A stretch of DNA of 64,000 bases from JBGTGG01 sp964398945 (lineage in GTDB: Bacteria; Bacteroidota; Bacteroidia; Cytophagales; Cyclobacteriaceae): contig CAYNOT010000001.1 of assembly GCA_964398945.1 (NCBI GenBank), positions 186,001-250,000 of the forward strand. Direction: 5' to 3'. The position numbers and the translations under genes are program-made. Below, one piece after another: positions 39,736 to 48,784 of this stretch (its first letter is position 1; every line of letters begins with the position of its first letter). Below the pieces are notes generated by a model. The model did not search any database. It was not told the origin of the DNA and worked only from the letters and a program-made list of their open reading frames with translations.

Positions 39736-42279
39736 TTAAAGAATAATCTGTCCGCTAAAGAATATTCCGAATTGGCGGATGGGTGTGATTACCCGTGAAT
39801 CCGGAGCGAGCTCGCGGTAGGTAAGCCGATGGACAAAATCAATGCGCAAGAATTTGAAAATATTTTCAATACCATATCCTACTTCAATGTATGGGATATT
39901 TGATTTAAAAGGCTCTATCGGGATGGTAGGGGTTGTCCGATCTGGTGCAAAGTCAGAAATCAATGATTGATTTGCCCCTGACATGTCCCCAATTAAAATA
40001 TTACTGGTGGCCAGTAGCCGCCACTTAAGTTTTTTGATCAATGGAATACGGTTTAAGAAAAACCCTTCAAAGTGGTGTTGCAGCCTAAGCGTAGCATACT
40101 TGTCACTAACAAATTCACCATAGTTCATCAAATTGTATGTGGCTGATGTATACACAAAAGTTTGGTTGCCAAGATGGAGCGACAACAACGGATAGGGCAA
40201 CGGATCAAACGTATATTCACCGGCAATACTAACATCTGCCGAACCCAGGAAACCGACTTTCATTCTCTTTTGAAAAGACAGCCCGATTTTGTTGTAGTTA
40301 AAATCACTGTTCAAAATGCCTTTTATGCCACGGGTATATTGAAAGGTTATCACCGGCCATTTTGTTGTGCCTAAACTTATGCGATCATTGTCTGTTTGAA
40401 TAAAAAGTTCATCGCGTGCAAACCTGGCTTCGAAAACAACTTCAGCAGTTTTGTACCGGTCTAAAATTGCCGATGAGGTATCATTGGCTGCCGAGTAATA
40501 TCCAAATGAAAAGGCAGGGTCAAAAGTATTGTACCGCAATACCACGCGCTGTGTAAACCCTTTGAAAAGATCCCTTTTAAAATCAAGGCGTGTATCGTTA
40601 TAATAATTCCCCCTTCGTATCACACCAAAACGTTGGGCAGCAAGAAAGAAATAATTTTGGGAGAGGGCCTCTTCATCAATTCCAATTCGCCCGAGGTCGT
40701 GCCGGTGTTTGAAGGTCAAGGTAGTCCATTTTTCCCGTGAGATAATGTTGGTAATGGAGGCCTGGTACTTATATCTTGCATCTTTGAAACCATAACCAAG
40801 CTGGCCGCCAAATATCCAGTTTGAACTAAAATCGCTGGTTGTCCGAAAACCCATCTGTACCCGCAGACCTTCAATATCATTCAACGCAAGCACCATATTA
40901 TAGGGGCCGATCTCAATCTTGCCAAGGTTCTGATAGCCGTTCACTACCAATTTGATAATGTCGGTATAGGTCCTGATCACCGGGATATTTTGAAGGGTAT
41001 CAATCATCTGGTAAACACTTTTTTCTGTTTCAGACAATGGCTCATGGCGTAAATTGTCCCAATAGGCGTGGTCATTTTGCTTTGATTTTGTGTCCTCGGC
41101 CAATACCACAGGCCGTTCATAAAATTTCGTCTCCTTCGGTTCATTGACAACAATATTTTTGTTTGAGGTATAAAATTTTGCGAGTATACCCCCCATTTTA
41201 TCGTTGATCTCACCAATGTCGATCAGCACCCGGTTTTTAATTGGTATCCATGCCCCTGCTGAAGTTGGTGCAAGTTCTTGTTGGATTTTTATTTTTTCAA
41301 CAAAGTTTAGGTTTGCTGTTTTCGGAACAGTGACATCGATTCTTTTGAGTGCATACTCCTTTTGGGTAATCCACATCGTACCGGTAAAGGCAAGGTCTTG
41401 CGGGCTTTTCGGAAAGAAATCCAACCGGTAACAATAATCATTATCAATGTACAAGCTGTCTGTTAAGTCATACTCATAATAGATTCTCCAGCCATCGGCT
41501 ATCGGTGAAACAAAATCCTTGCTTACAATATTCAACCAGTTTTGATAAAAATTATATTCCTGAAAAGAAGAGCCTACTATCTGAGTAATAAACGTAGTGC
41601 CATCATCAACGCCTACACCACTGATTTTTGTTTTTTCGATCCGTTCAGTTTTCAATTGGGGGTTGGCACGGTAATAAATTTTTGAAATCGATTCGGAAAT
41701 AAAAATAGGAAGGATGGGTTTTCCATCTTCACCTGCTATTCGCTCCACACTATCGAGTACTTGTGTGATCTTCTTCATTACTTTTCGCTCCCGCAACTTG
41801 TCTGAAATATTATCGATATCAATTTCAATTTTAGAGTACGTTTCATATTCATATGCGACAAGCTTCTTCTTATCGTTTACCGCTTTGTTTTTTATCACAT
41901 TGCGCAGCACACGAAAAGCAGGGTTCTCCCCGGCTAACACTACTACTTCCTGAAGTTTTTGGACATTTTCAACCAGTTGGAAATTGATGGTTTGCTTTAC
42001 CCCTTTTTGTATAATCCTGAATTTCGATTCGTACCCGATATAGGAAACAAACAGCGTATCCGTTGGGTCATTCGAAGTAAGGGAGTAATTACCTTCAAAA
42101 TCAGTAGTAGTCCCGAACAAGGAACCCTTGAAGACCACATTGACAAAGGGCAACGGGTCACCTGAATTTGCATCTGTTACCTTTCCTCTTATCTCCGTTG
42201 TCTGTGCAAAGCCAATGTGTGGGGATATACCGCCAATTAGGATTAAAAACAAAAGTCTAACGCTGCGATTCACAAACAA
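39736..42279 (-). CDS. DUF5686 / carboxypeptidase-like regulatory domain outer-membrane protein
   Basis: 847 aa: signal peptide (RLLFLILIGGISPHIGFAQ), an N-terminal carboxypeptidase-D regulatory-like domain (about 27-105, RGKVTDANSGDPLPFVNVVFKG...GTTTDFEGNYSL), the DUF5686 region (LRNVIKNKAVNDKKKLVAYEYETYSKIEIDI ... DLAFTGTMWITQKEYALKRIDV), and a C-terminal beta-barrel ending in FGIFFSGQIIL. The family is common in Bacteroidota and of unknown function. The start is TTG at 42279 (a GTG follows two codons on); no ATG precedes the signal peptide. It is flanked by gaps of 124 bp (thrS side) and 36 bp (DUF218 side). Confidence 0.85.
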   Translation of the reverse strand: MFVNRSVRLLFLILIGGISPHIGFAQTTEIRGKVTDANSGDPLPFVNVVFKGSLFGTTTDFEGNYSLTSNDPTDTLFVSYIGYESKFRIIQKGVKQTINFQLVENVQKLQEVVVLAGENPAFRVLRNVIKNKAVNDKKKLVAYEYETYSKIEIDIDNISDKLRERKVMKKITQVLDSVERIAGEDGKPILPIFISESISKIYYRANPQLKTERIEKTKISGVGVDDGTTFITQIVGSSFQEYNFYQNWLNIVSKDFVSPIADGWRIYYEYDLTDSLYIDNDYCYRLDFFPKSPQDLAFTGTMWITQKEYALKRIDVTVPKTANLNFVEKIKIQQELAPTSAGAWIPIKNRVLIDIGEINDKMGGILAKFYTSNKNIVVNEPKETKFYERPVVLAEDTKSKQNDHAYWDNLRHEPLSETEKSVYQMIDTLQNIPVIRTYTDIIKLVVNGYQNLGKIEIGPYNMVLALNDIEGLRVQMGFRTTSDFSSNWIFGGQLGYGFKDARYKYQASITNIISREKWTTLTFKHRHDLGRIGIDEEALSQNYFFLAAQRFGVIRRGNYYNDTRLDFKRDLFKGFTQRVVLRYNTFDPAFSFGYYSAANDTSSAILDRYKTAEVVFEARFARDELFIQTDNDRISLGTTKWPVITFQYTRGIKGILNSDFNYNKIGLSFQKRMKVGFLGSADVSIAGEYTFDPLPYPLLSLHLGNQTFVYTSATYNLMNYGEFVSDKYATLRLQHHFEGFFLNRIPLIKKLKWRLLATSNILIGDMSGANQSLISDFAPDRTTPTIPIEPFKSNIPYIEVGYGIENIFKFLRIDFVHRLTYRELAPDSRVITPIRQFGIFFSGQIIL

Positions 42280-42315
42280 ATTTTCCTAAAAGTATGTACA
42301 AAATCCATGTCTAAA

Positions 42316-42975
42316 TCAATCGCTATCTTTTAATTGTTGATTATTCAGTTGTTCTTTGTCACCCAAATGCCGGGGGCTGGTCTTCAGTATGTATAAATCC
42401 AACCATGCTTTTGTACGCGCAAAGTATTCCCGTAATTTTACCATAATAAACAAACGGTCATTCGGATCGGGAGCGGCCACTACCACCGCATCAATATCAT
42501 AATATTGGCTAATAAACAACGCCCGATAGCCGTGAAAAGCCTGGGTAATAATGGTTATTTTGTTTTGCCCAAAAATTTCTTTGCCACGAACAATTGAGTC
42601 CAACGTTCGTAGCCCTGCATAATCCAAAGTAATTACATCAGCTGGCACACCTTCTCTTATCAATGCCTTTTGCATGAGGGCAGGTTCATTGTAATATTTA
42701 GACCGGTTGTCCCCACTCACAATAATATGTTCAATTTTTCCTTCTTTATAGAGGGCTGCTGCAGTGCTGATACGGTTTTCGAAAAATTGATTGGGGCCTC
42801 CGTCTGAAGTTTTATTGCTGGTTCCCAGAATGATGGCAATCGGATAGGTTTGAGGATGCCCCTCCAAGGTATAGACCGAATCCTTTGTACTAAGTACAAT
42901 TTGCAGATTGGTTAGCACCAAAACCAAAAGGACTGCTCCTACCGCATAAAGAATTACTCGAACTAACCAACGCAT
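42316..42975 (-). CDS. DUF218 / SanA-ElyC-like membrane protein
   Basis: With start ATG 42975 (219 aa) it has an N-terminal membrane segment (WLVRVILYAVGAVLLVLVLTNL) and a periplasmic DUF218 domain: AIILGTSNK, NQFFENRISTAAALYKEGKIEHIIVSGDN, ITQAFHGYRALFISQYY. A longer frame to 43065 would overlap the TrmH gene by 67 bp and has no signal, so the shorter start is preferred. SanA-type proteins influence envelope barrier or peptidoglycan functions; the molecular role is unresolved. It follows trmH after 23 bp. Confidence 0.83.
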   Translation of the reverse strand: MRWLVRVILYAVGAVLLVLVLTNLQIVLSTKDSVYTLEGHPQTYPIAIILGTSNKTSDGGPNQFFENRISTAAALYKEGKIEHIIVSGDNRSKYYNEPALMQKALIREGVPADVITLDYAGLRTLDSIVRGKEIFGQNKITIITQAFHGYRALFISQYYDIDAVVVAAPDPNDRLFIMVKLREYFARTKAWLDLYILKTSPRHLGDKEQLNNQQLKDSD

Positions 42976-42998
42976 ACAAACAACAATTGATCGTAAAG

Positions 42999-43673
42999 CT
43001 AGCGAATTGATCGTAGAAATTCGGTTTCTATTAAATCTGATCGCTTCACAATTGCCCGAAACCAATCCAATTTTATCTTTTCCATTTCTTCATGTGATAA
43101 TCCAACTTCTAAACGCAACTCTTTTATTTTAGTTATCCAGGTACTTAAACAAATGGCCACGCTTGCCGAAATATTAAAACTTTCGGTAAACCCTACCATA
43201 GGAATGGAAGCAATCACATCTGCGTTTTGAAGGGTCTCCTCGGACACACCCTTTAGTTCATTTCCAAAAACAACAGCAATTTTTTCCCTTACATCCACTT
43301 CATGAATAGAAATGGCTTTCGCTGAGGGGGCCGTGGCAATTATTCGATAGCCTGATTCTTTTAGTTTCGTATACCACCGTGGGCCTTTCGCTCCCGGACT
43401 GTATTTTTTTAAATCCAGCCACTTCTTCGAACCCTTTAAAACATAGGGATTGACTTTATAGGGCACCTCCCCCTCCACAATATGGATATCCTGAACCCCG
43501 AAACATTCACAGGTGCGAATCGCGGCACTTGCATTTTGTGAATTATGGATGTCATCCAACACCACTGTAATATGGCGCGTCCTTTCTTTCAAAACAGAAT
43601 CCACCAACTCTTTTTTATGGTCGGAAATAAACTGCCCCAAATGATTTAACAAAAGGGTTTCTTCCTTGTTCAT
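42999..43673 (-). CDS. trmH: tRNA (guanosine(18)-2'-O)-methyltransferase / SpoU family
   Basis: SPOUT-fold RNA methyltransferase of 224 aa from ATG 43673 (an earlier ATG at 43691 overlaps nupC). Motif 1 NASAAIRTCECFGVQDIHIV, motif 2 VVFGNELKGVSEE and motif 3 IPMVGFTESFNISASVAICL form the knotted SAM site. The C-terminal part (LSHEEMEKIKLDWFRAIVKRSD) is like that of TrmH, which modifies G18 in tRNA; another tRNA or rRNA target in the same family cannot be excluded. It abuts nupC: its start lies within the TAA/ATG junction region 2 bp from the nupC stop. Confidence 0.87.
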   Translation of the reverse strand: MNKEETLLLNHLGQFISDHKKELVDSVLKERTRHITVVLDDIHNSQNASAAIRTCECFGVQDIHIVEGEVPYKVNPYVLKGSKKWLDLKKYSPGAKGPRWYTKLKESGYRIIATAPSAKAISIHEVDVREKIAVVFGNELKGVSEETLQNADVIASIPMVGFTESFNISASVAICLSTWITKIKELRLEVGLSHEEMEKIKLDWFRAIVKRSDLIETEFLRSIR

Positions 43674-43674
43674 G

Positions 43675-44988
43675 TTATTCGAATAATGCACCTGCTATTG
43701 TAGCAGTCATCATCGTTGCAAGCGAAGCTGCCAGCATAGCCCGTAATCCAAGTTTGGAAAGGTCTCCCTGACGGGTTGGGGCCATCCCTCCTATTCCCCC
43801 AATCTGAATCGCTATAGAACTAAAATTCGCAAAGCCACATAGTGCATACGTTGCTATCCGCAATGATTTTTCACTCAACGCACCCGCTGCTTTCATGGAA
43901 GATAAATCCAAATAGGCAACAAACTCATTGACTACCATTTTTTGCCCCAGTAAACTTCCCACTAAAATGGTCTCGTCCCAGGGTACGCCCATGCAAAATG
44001 CGAATACCCTAAAAACCTGGCCAAGAATATACTGCAACGAAAATCCATTGAAGGTGCCTCCCGTGCTTTCCACTACAAAGGCGTTCAATCCTGTAAAGGC
44101 ACCAACAAAATCAACCAACACCCAATTGATGGCATAAATAATCGCGATGAATGCCAACAACATCGCACCAATGTTCAACGCAAGTTTAAGCCCATCCGAG
44201 GCACCTGTTGCCAATGCATCCACCAGGTTAACACCCACATAGTCTTTGCTTACTGTTAAGTTCCTGTCAATTTTTTCCGGTTCCGTTTCCGGCATAAATA
44301 ATTTCGAAAGTACAATGGCTGCCGGGGCGTTCATGATCGAAGCACTTAATAAATAGGTCGCGAACTTTGCCTGATCGGCAGGATTGCCCCCACCCAAAAA
44401 TGCAACATAAGCACCCAATACCGAACCTGCAATTGTTGCCATTCCCCCGGTCATCAAACAATGCAGTTCGGACTGGGTCATTCCTTTTATAAAAGGCTTT
44501 ACCAACAAAGGTGCTTCTGTTTGCCCCATGAAAACATTGGCGGCTGCCGATAAACTTTCAGCTCCGGATAAGCGCATGGTCTTTGCCATTAGCCAGGCAA
44601 ACCCATACACAATTTTTTGCAATACACCCAGGTAGTACAACCCGGCCGTTACGGAGGAGAAAAATATTACGGTAGGCAGCGCCTGAAAAGCAAACAAAAA
44701 ACCCAAACCATGTCTTGCATCTGGGTTTCCTTCGCTATTCTTTGCCAAATCCCCAATTAAAAATTCAGCACCCTTCGCTGCAAAGCCCAGAAAGACGACA
44801 AATTTGTCGCTGAGATAGGAGAAAACCTGTTGTGCAAATTCAACTTTGGCAATAAAAAGACCAATAATAATTTGAATCGCAATACCAATACCCACTAACC
44901 GCCAATCAATCGATCTCCGGTTTCCTGAAAAAAGAAATGCTACCGCAACAATAAAAAGCAATCCCCCTAGTCCGCGTAAATAATCCAT
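43675..44988 (-). CDS. nupC: Concentrative nucleoside transporter (CNT family)
   Basis: 437 aa, highly hydrophobic inner-membrane protein with N-terminal segments (GGLLFIVAVAFLFSG) and the CNT core signatures GQTEAPLLVKPFI, MTGGMATIAGSVLGAYVAFLGG, LLSASIMNAPAAIVLSK, CGFANFSSIAIQIGGIGGMAPTRQ. The family imports nucleosides with H+ or Na+. It is followed within 1-2 bp by trmH. Confidence 0.95.
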   Translation of the reverse strand: MDYLRGLGGLLFIVAVAFLFSGNRRSIDWRLVGIGIAIQIIIGLFIAKVEFAQQVFSYLSDKFVVFLGFAAKGAEFLIGDLAKNSEGNPDARHGLGFLFAFQALPTVIFFSSVTAGLYYLGVLQKIVYGFAWLMAKTMRLSGAESLSAAANVFMGQTEAPLLVKPFIKGMTQSELHCLMTGGMATIAGSVLGAYVAFLGGGNPADQAKFATYLLSASIMNAPAAIVLSKLFMPETEPEKIDRNLTVSKDYVGVNLVDALATGASDGLKLALNIGAMLLAFIAIIYAINWVLVDFVGAFTGLNAFVVESTGGTFNGFSLQYILGQVFRVFAFCMGVPWDETILVGSLLGQKMVVNEFVAYLDLSSMKAAGALSEKSLRIATYALCGFANFSSIAIQIGGIGGMAPTRQGDLSKLGLRAMLAASLATMMTATIAGALFE

Positions 44989-45016
44989 TCAGAAAAAATA
45001 AAACAATTGATCAATT

Positions 45017-45030
45017 CCCTTTTCGAAGGG
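45017..45030 (-). terminator. Weak stem-loop after the bifunctional nuclease gene
   Basis: Minus strand CCCTT-CGAA-AAGGG stem-loop about 20 bp past the stop at 45051, followed by AATTGATCAATTG and then TTTTATTTTTT. The T run is not adjacent to the stem, so the call is tentative; it would end the etfB-etfA-nuclease unit. Confidence 0.3.
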
Positions 45031-45050
45031 CCACTCACGTTTGTGAAATA

Positions 45051-45650
45051 TTAATTACGCTTACTCAATTCATCGCGAATCATTGCAGCACGTTCATAGT
45101 CTTCTTTATCAATGGCTTCCTTTAATATCTCGCTCAAGCGCTCCATTGAATAGTTTTTCAGGTCTTCCTTTTTTGCTGTTTCTTTTTTGCCTTTGGGCTT
45201 CGTTTCTTTTTTGGATTCAAAGGTATCCTCTTCTGCCTCATCGGTTAGCACGATTCCGGCTTCTGCCAAAATGGTTTCATACGTAAAAATAGGGCAATCA
45301 AAACGCAAGCCTATCGCAATGGCATCGGAAGGCCGGGCATCTACTTCGAGTTTGTTAAGGCCATCAGAGCAAACAATTTTGGCAAAGAACACACCTTCCT
45401 TCAGGTCGGAAATAACAATTTCTTCAACCGTGTAATGAAAACTGTTGGCAAATGACTTGAATAAATCGTGCGTCATCGGTCGGTTCGGAATAATTTTCTC
45501 GATTTCAATGGCAATGGCCTGCGCTTCAAACATGCCGATAATAATCGGTAACCTTCTGTTGCCTTCGGTTTCACCCAACACCAATGCAAACGAACCGGTT
45601 TGAGACTGACTCGATGATAACCCTAGTATTTCCAGTTTAATTTTCTTCAC
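45051..45650 (-). CDS. Bifunctional nuclease family protein (DUF151) with C-terminal UVR motif
   Basis: 199 aa. The BFN domain occupies residues 1-135 (LGETEGNRRLPIIIGMFEAQAIAIEIE, HDLFKSFANSF, DARPSDAIAIGLRF). A Lys/Glu-rich linker leads to a UvrB/UvrC (UVR) motif at the end (LKEAIDKEDYERAAMIRDELSKR). Plant and Thermotoga members have RNase/DNase activity; the bacterial role is unsettled. It starts 3 bp before the end of etfA on the same strand, so it is probably made with the Etf proteins. Confidence 0.88.
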   Translation of the reverse strand: MKKIKLEILGLSSSQSQTGSFALVLGETEGNRRLPIIIGMFEAQAIAIEIEKIIPNRPMTHDLFKSFANSFHYTVEEIVISDLKEGVFFAKIVCSDGLNKLEVDARPSDAIAIGLRFDCPIFTYETILAEAGIVLTDEAEEDTFESKKETKPKGKKETAKKEDLKNYSMERLSEILKEAIDKEDYERAAMIRDELSKRN

Positions 45651-45652
45651 AA

Positions 45653-46606
45653 TTACTTCGCTGCTTTTATCGCCTCGGTCAATTTTGGAACTACTTCAAA
45701 AGCATCTCCAACAATGCCGTAATCGGCTGCTTTAAAAAATGGTGCTTCGGGATCTTTATTGATCACGACAATACATTTTGAAGAGTTGACCCCCGCTAAA
45801 TGTTGTATGGCCCCTGAAATCCCGACAGCAATATAAAGTTGTGGACTTACTTTTACACCGGTTTGCCCAACGTGCTCATGGTGTGGCCTCCAGCCAATAT
45901 CCGAAACCGGTTTGCTGCAACCCGTGGCTGCACCTAATTCTTTTGCAAGGTCTTCCAATATTCCCCAGTGTTCAGCACCTTTCATTCCCCGTCCGCCTGA
46001 AACAACAATCTCTGCTTCGGGCAACAACACTTCTCCCGTTGCTTTTTCCTGGTTGGTTATTTTGGTGGTAAAATCTGAATCAGACAAGGCTGCATCAAAA
46101 GGAGTCGGCTGCACATCCGCACCTATTACTTTCGCTTCTGCAGCATTCTTTTTTATTGCCAATATTTTTTTCTGACTGGTAATTGCTGCCAGTGCAAATG
46201 CTTTGCCTGTATAGATGCTGCGCTTCACTACAAATCCGCTTGATGTGTCGGGAAGTTCCACCACATTGGAAACAAGACCAGCTCCTATATGTGCGGCCAC
46301 GCGTGCTGCTACAGGAGTTCCCAATGATGAATTTGCCAACACCAAAATATCTGCATTTTCAGTCGCCAATGCTTTCTCCAATGCTGTTGCATACGCTTTG
46401 ATAATGCCTTGGTCCAGGCGTGCGTCTGCAACGTGCAATACTTTCTTTGCTCCGTACTGTCCTATGTGTGCAAGCTCAGTTGAATCAATCGTTCCCATTG
46501 CGATAGCGGTAACCTCATCATTCATGGCATGTGCATACGCAACTGCTTCTAAGCTTGATTTTTTGATTTTTCCTTCTGCGCTTTCTACAAATACTACTAT
46601 GGCCAT
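45653..46606 (-). CDS. etfA: Electron transfer flavoprotein subunit alpha
   Basis: 317 aa. N-terminal domain with the start MAIVVFVESAEGKIKKSSLEAVAYA; C-terminal FAD-binding domain with SGGRGMKGAEHW, GCSKPVSDIGWRPHHEHVGQTG and the diagnostic YIAVGISGAIQHLAGVNSSK. EtfAB takes electrons from acyl-CoA dehydrogenases and passes them to ETF-quinone oxidoreductase. It follows etfB after 35 bp. Confidence 0.96.
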   Translation of the reverse strand: MAIVVFVESAEGKIKKSSLEAVAYAHAMNDEVTAIAMGTIDSTELAHIGQYGAKKVLHVADARLDQGIIKAYATALEKALATENADILVLANSSLGTPVAARVAAHIGAGLVSNVVELPDTSSGFVVKRSIYTGKAFALAAITSQKKILAIKKNAAEAKVIGADVQPTPFDAALSDSDFTTKITNQEKATGEVLLPEAEIVVSGGRGMKGAEHWGILEDLAKELGAATGCSKPVSDIGWRPHHEHVGQTGVKVSPQLYIAVGISGAIQHLAGVNSSKCIVVINKDPEAPFFKAADYGIVGDAFEVVPKLTEAIKAAK

Positions 46607-46641
46607 ATCTACTTCTTGTAATTCCTGCTCTAACTAATTTA

Positions 46642-47373
46642 CTATAATACTTTCGCTTCGTTCTTCAACAAAGCAACCAATTCACCAACATTGTCAGCGG
46701 CAATCATCTTCACCCCGCTTTTTTGCGGTGGCAATTCAAATGTCTTGGTCGAAACACCACTATCAACGGCAACGGGTTCAACAACATTCAATGGTTTTGT
46801 CCGCGCTGACATGATCCCCCGCATGTTGGGAATTTTCCATTCGGCAATAGGCTCCTGGCATCCGGCTACAAAAGGCAGGTTTACTTCTAAATATTCTTTA
46901 CCTCCTTCTATCTCACGAGCCATTTTGGCAACCGTACCTTCAATTTCCAACTTCATAACAGGGGAAACCGAAGGCATCCCTAAAAGTTCGCCTACCATTC
47001 CGTGTACCACCCCACTGTTAAAGTCGATGGACTCACGGCCCATTAAAATAATATCGTACCCTGCGGCATTGGCCGCGATTTGTTTCGCCACAAAAAAGGA
47101 GTCGGTAGGATCTGCGTTTACGCGAATGGCATCATCGGCCCCAATCGCCAATGCTTTTCGGATGGTTGGTTCCGTATCGGCCAATCCAACATTTAAAACG
47201 GTTACGGTGGCGCTTAGGGATTCTTTTAACTCAATTGCCCTGGCCAACGCATAATCATCATAAGGGCCGATAATAAACTGAACCCCGGCAGTATCGAACT
47301 TTGTATTATTCTCCACAAAATTGATTTTTGACGTGGTGTCAGGGACGTGGCTAATACAAACTAAAATCTTCAT
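46642..47373 (-). CDS. etfB: Electron transfer flavoprotein subunit beta
   Basis: 243 aa from ATG 47373 (MKILVCISHVPDTTSKINF). An open frame continues upstream to 47592, but that extension is AT-rich, overlaps the divergent TPR gene and has no family likeness, so the shorter start is right. AMP-binding motif region GADDAIRVNADPTDSFFVA and the signature VVHGMVGELLGMPSVSPV are present. It forms the EtfAB heterodimer with the next gene. Confidence 0.95.
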   Translation of the reverse strand: MKILVCISHVPDTTSKINFVENNTKFDTAGVQFIIGPYDDYALARAIELKESLSATVTVLNVGLADTEPTIRKALAIGADDAIRVNADPTDSFFVAKQIAANAAGYDIILMGRESIDFNSGVVHGMVGELLGMPSVSPVMKLEIEGTVAKMAREIEGGKEYLEVNLPFVAGCQEPIAEWKIPNMRGIMSARTKPLNVVEPVAVDSGVSTKTFELPPQKSGVKMIAADNVGELVALLKNEAKVL

Positions 47374-47469
47374 CTTTGAAATCTCATTTAAATCCTCACT
47401 GGTTTTACAAATCCGGCTCAAGATAAACCATAAATTCCGAAATCCGAATTCTGAAAAAGGCAAAAAAAA

Positions 47470-47790
47470 ATGAATAATCAGGATAGAATCCAACTTTTGA
47501 AGCAATTTCTTGAAGATGATCCTTCCGATCCATTCAATCTGTATGCACTCGGACTTGAATATCAAAAAGAAAACCCGGACGAGGCCAGGCATTATTTTGA
47601 TGAACTGCTAAAAAACCATGCATTATATGTTCCCACGTATTACCATGCAGGAATGCTCTATTCCGAATCAGGTGAAACGGAAAAGGCGATCGAAATCCTA
47701 AAAAAAGGAATCCAGGTATGTTTATCCCAACAAGACTTCAAAACACAACGTGAATTGCAGACACTCCTGACTAATTTAATGATTGACTAA
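47470..47790 (+). CDS. Small TPR protein (106 aa)
   Basis: Two to three tetratricopeptide helices: DPFNLYALGLEYQKENPDEARHYF and VPTYYHAGMLYSESGETEKAIEILKKGIQVC. No signal peptide or membrane helix, so a cytoplasmic adaptor. It diverges from etfB with 96 bp between the two starts. The single plus-strand gene in a long minus stretch. Partner unknown. Confidence 0.75.
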   Translation: MNNQDRIQLLKQFLEDDPSDPFNLYALGLEYQKENPDEARHYFDELLKNHALYVPTYYHAGMLYSESGETEKAIEILKKGIQVCLSQQDFKTQRELQTLLTNLMID

Positions 47791-47816
47791 TTTCTAATTA
47801 CTGAATTAAGCAAATC

Positions 47817-47837
47817 TGGATACTGGATACTGGATAC
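47817..47837. repeat. Three copies of TGGATAC
   Basis: TGGATAC three times in tandem, followed by TTGATTC twice, in the gap between the convergent TPR and SprB-like genes. The same TGGATAC core occurs in the array beside dnaB (49861-49934). Confidence 0.85.
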
Positions 47838-47876
47838 TTGATTCTTGATTCTTGAAATTAAAAAATTAGAAATCAG

Positions 47877-48665
47877 TTAATTATTTAGTGCTCCTTCATC
47901 CACCCAACACGCTATTAAATCTTTCTGGGCTTGGGTAATGGTACCCTCAAATGGCATGTAGCCATCTTGTGTATAGGTTTTAATCAGTGTTGCATTTGAT
48001 TTGGCCACAGCATAAATGCGTAGATCGTCCGGTCTTGCCACACCATTGTGGCAGCCAGTCACCGCACAGGAGCTTTGCATGATCGGTAAAATTTCAGTGG
48101 ACCAGCTGGTGTTTGTAATTCCTTGCGAAACGTTGATGTTCAATTCGGAAATACATTCACCATCATCCTTTACGGTGATCAAATAATTACCAGCATCCAA
48201 TTCCGTAAAAACATTGTTTATGTCGAACGCATTGCCACCCAATTTATAGTGATAGGGAGGTTGGCCGCCACTCATGGAAATAGCAATGCTTCCATTGCCG
48301 CCTACACATTTTGTGTTATCAACAACATCCGCAATAAATGAAATATCAGCAGCCATCAATGTGATATTGTCCAGCAGTGTTTCACATTTGCTTTTATCAC
48401 GAACAACAAATGAATAAATACCGGGTGAAAGATTGTTGAAATCACCTGAAGTTTGAAAGTCGCTGTTTATAATTGCGTATTCGTAGCTACCAGTTCCCCC
48501 GGATGCACTGATTTTGATTTTACCATCCGCTACCCCGCATGCAGAGGCGGGATCAACATTTACCAATGTGGCCATCAAATTACTTTTGCTACAATCAACC
48601 GGCACAGGATCGTTTGCGCAAGCGGCAAGAATAAGTATTGGAAGAACTGCAACAATTCGAAACAT
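47877..48665 (-). CDS. Lipoprotein with two SprB-like repeats and a cytochrome-like CX4CH domain
   Basis: 262 aa from ATG 48665 (earlier in-frame ATGs add nine residues). Lipobox ILAAC. Two SprB-type modules follow: CGVADGKIKISASGGTGSYEYAI...LSPGIYSFVVRDKSKC, and CVGGNGSIAISMSGGQPPYHYKLGG...LDAGNYLITVKDDGEC. The C-terminal part (STEILPIMQSSC, CHNGVARPDDLRIYA, GYMPFEGTITQAQKDLIACWVDEGAL) resembles the c-type cytochrome-like domains of Bacteroidota, but its motif is CAVTGCH, that is CX4CH instead of CXXCH. Surface lipoprotein of unknown function; heme binding is uncertain. Confidence 0.75.
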   Translation of the reverse strand: MFRIVAVLPILILAACANDPVPVDCSKSNLMATLVNVDPASACGVADGKIKISASGGTGSYEYAIINSDFQTSGDFNNLSPGIYSFVVRDKSKCETLLDNITLMAADISFIADVVDNTKCVGGNGSIAISMSGGQPPYHYKLGGNAFDINNVFTELDAGNYLITVKDDGECISELNINVSQGITNTSWSTEILPIMQSSCAVTGCHNGVARPDDLRIYAVAKSNATLIKTYTQDGYMPFEGTITQAQKDLIACWVDEGALNN

Positions 48666-48784
48666 GGAACCCATTAAGTTCGCAAGTAACAACCGTTATG
48701 CTTAAAATTATAATTGAATTTTTCTGAAAATCAGAATTTCTCGATGAATGAAAAATTAAGAAGCGAAATCAACGGATCCTTTCT

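Noticed and set aside
47374..47592. 73-residue N-terminal extension of EtfB
   Set aside because: The extension is unlike the family, crosses the divergent TPR gene and has no start evidence; ATG 47373 gives the standard N-terminus.
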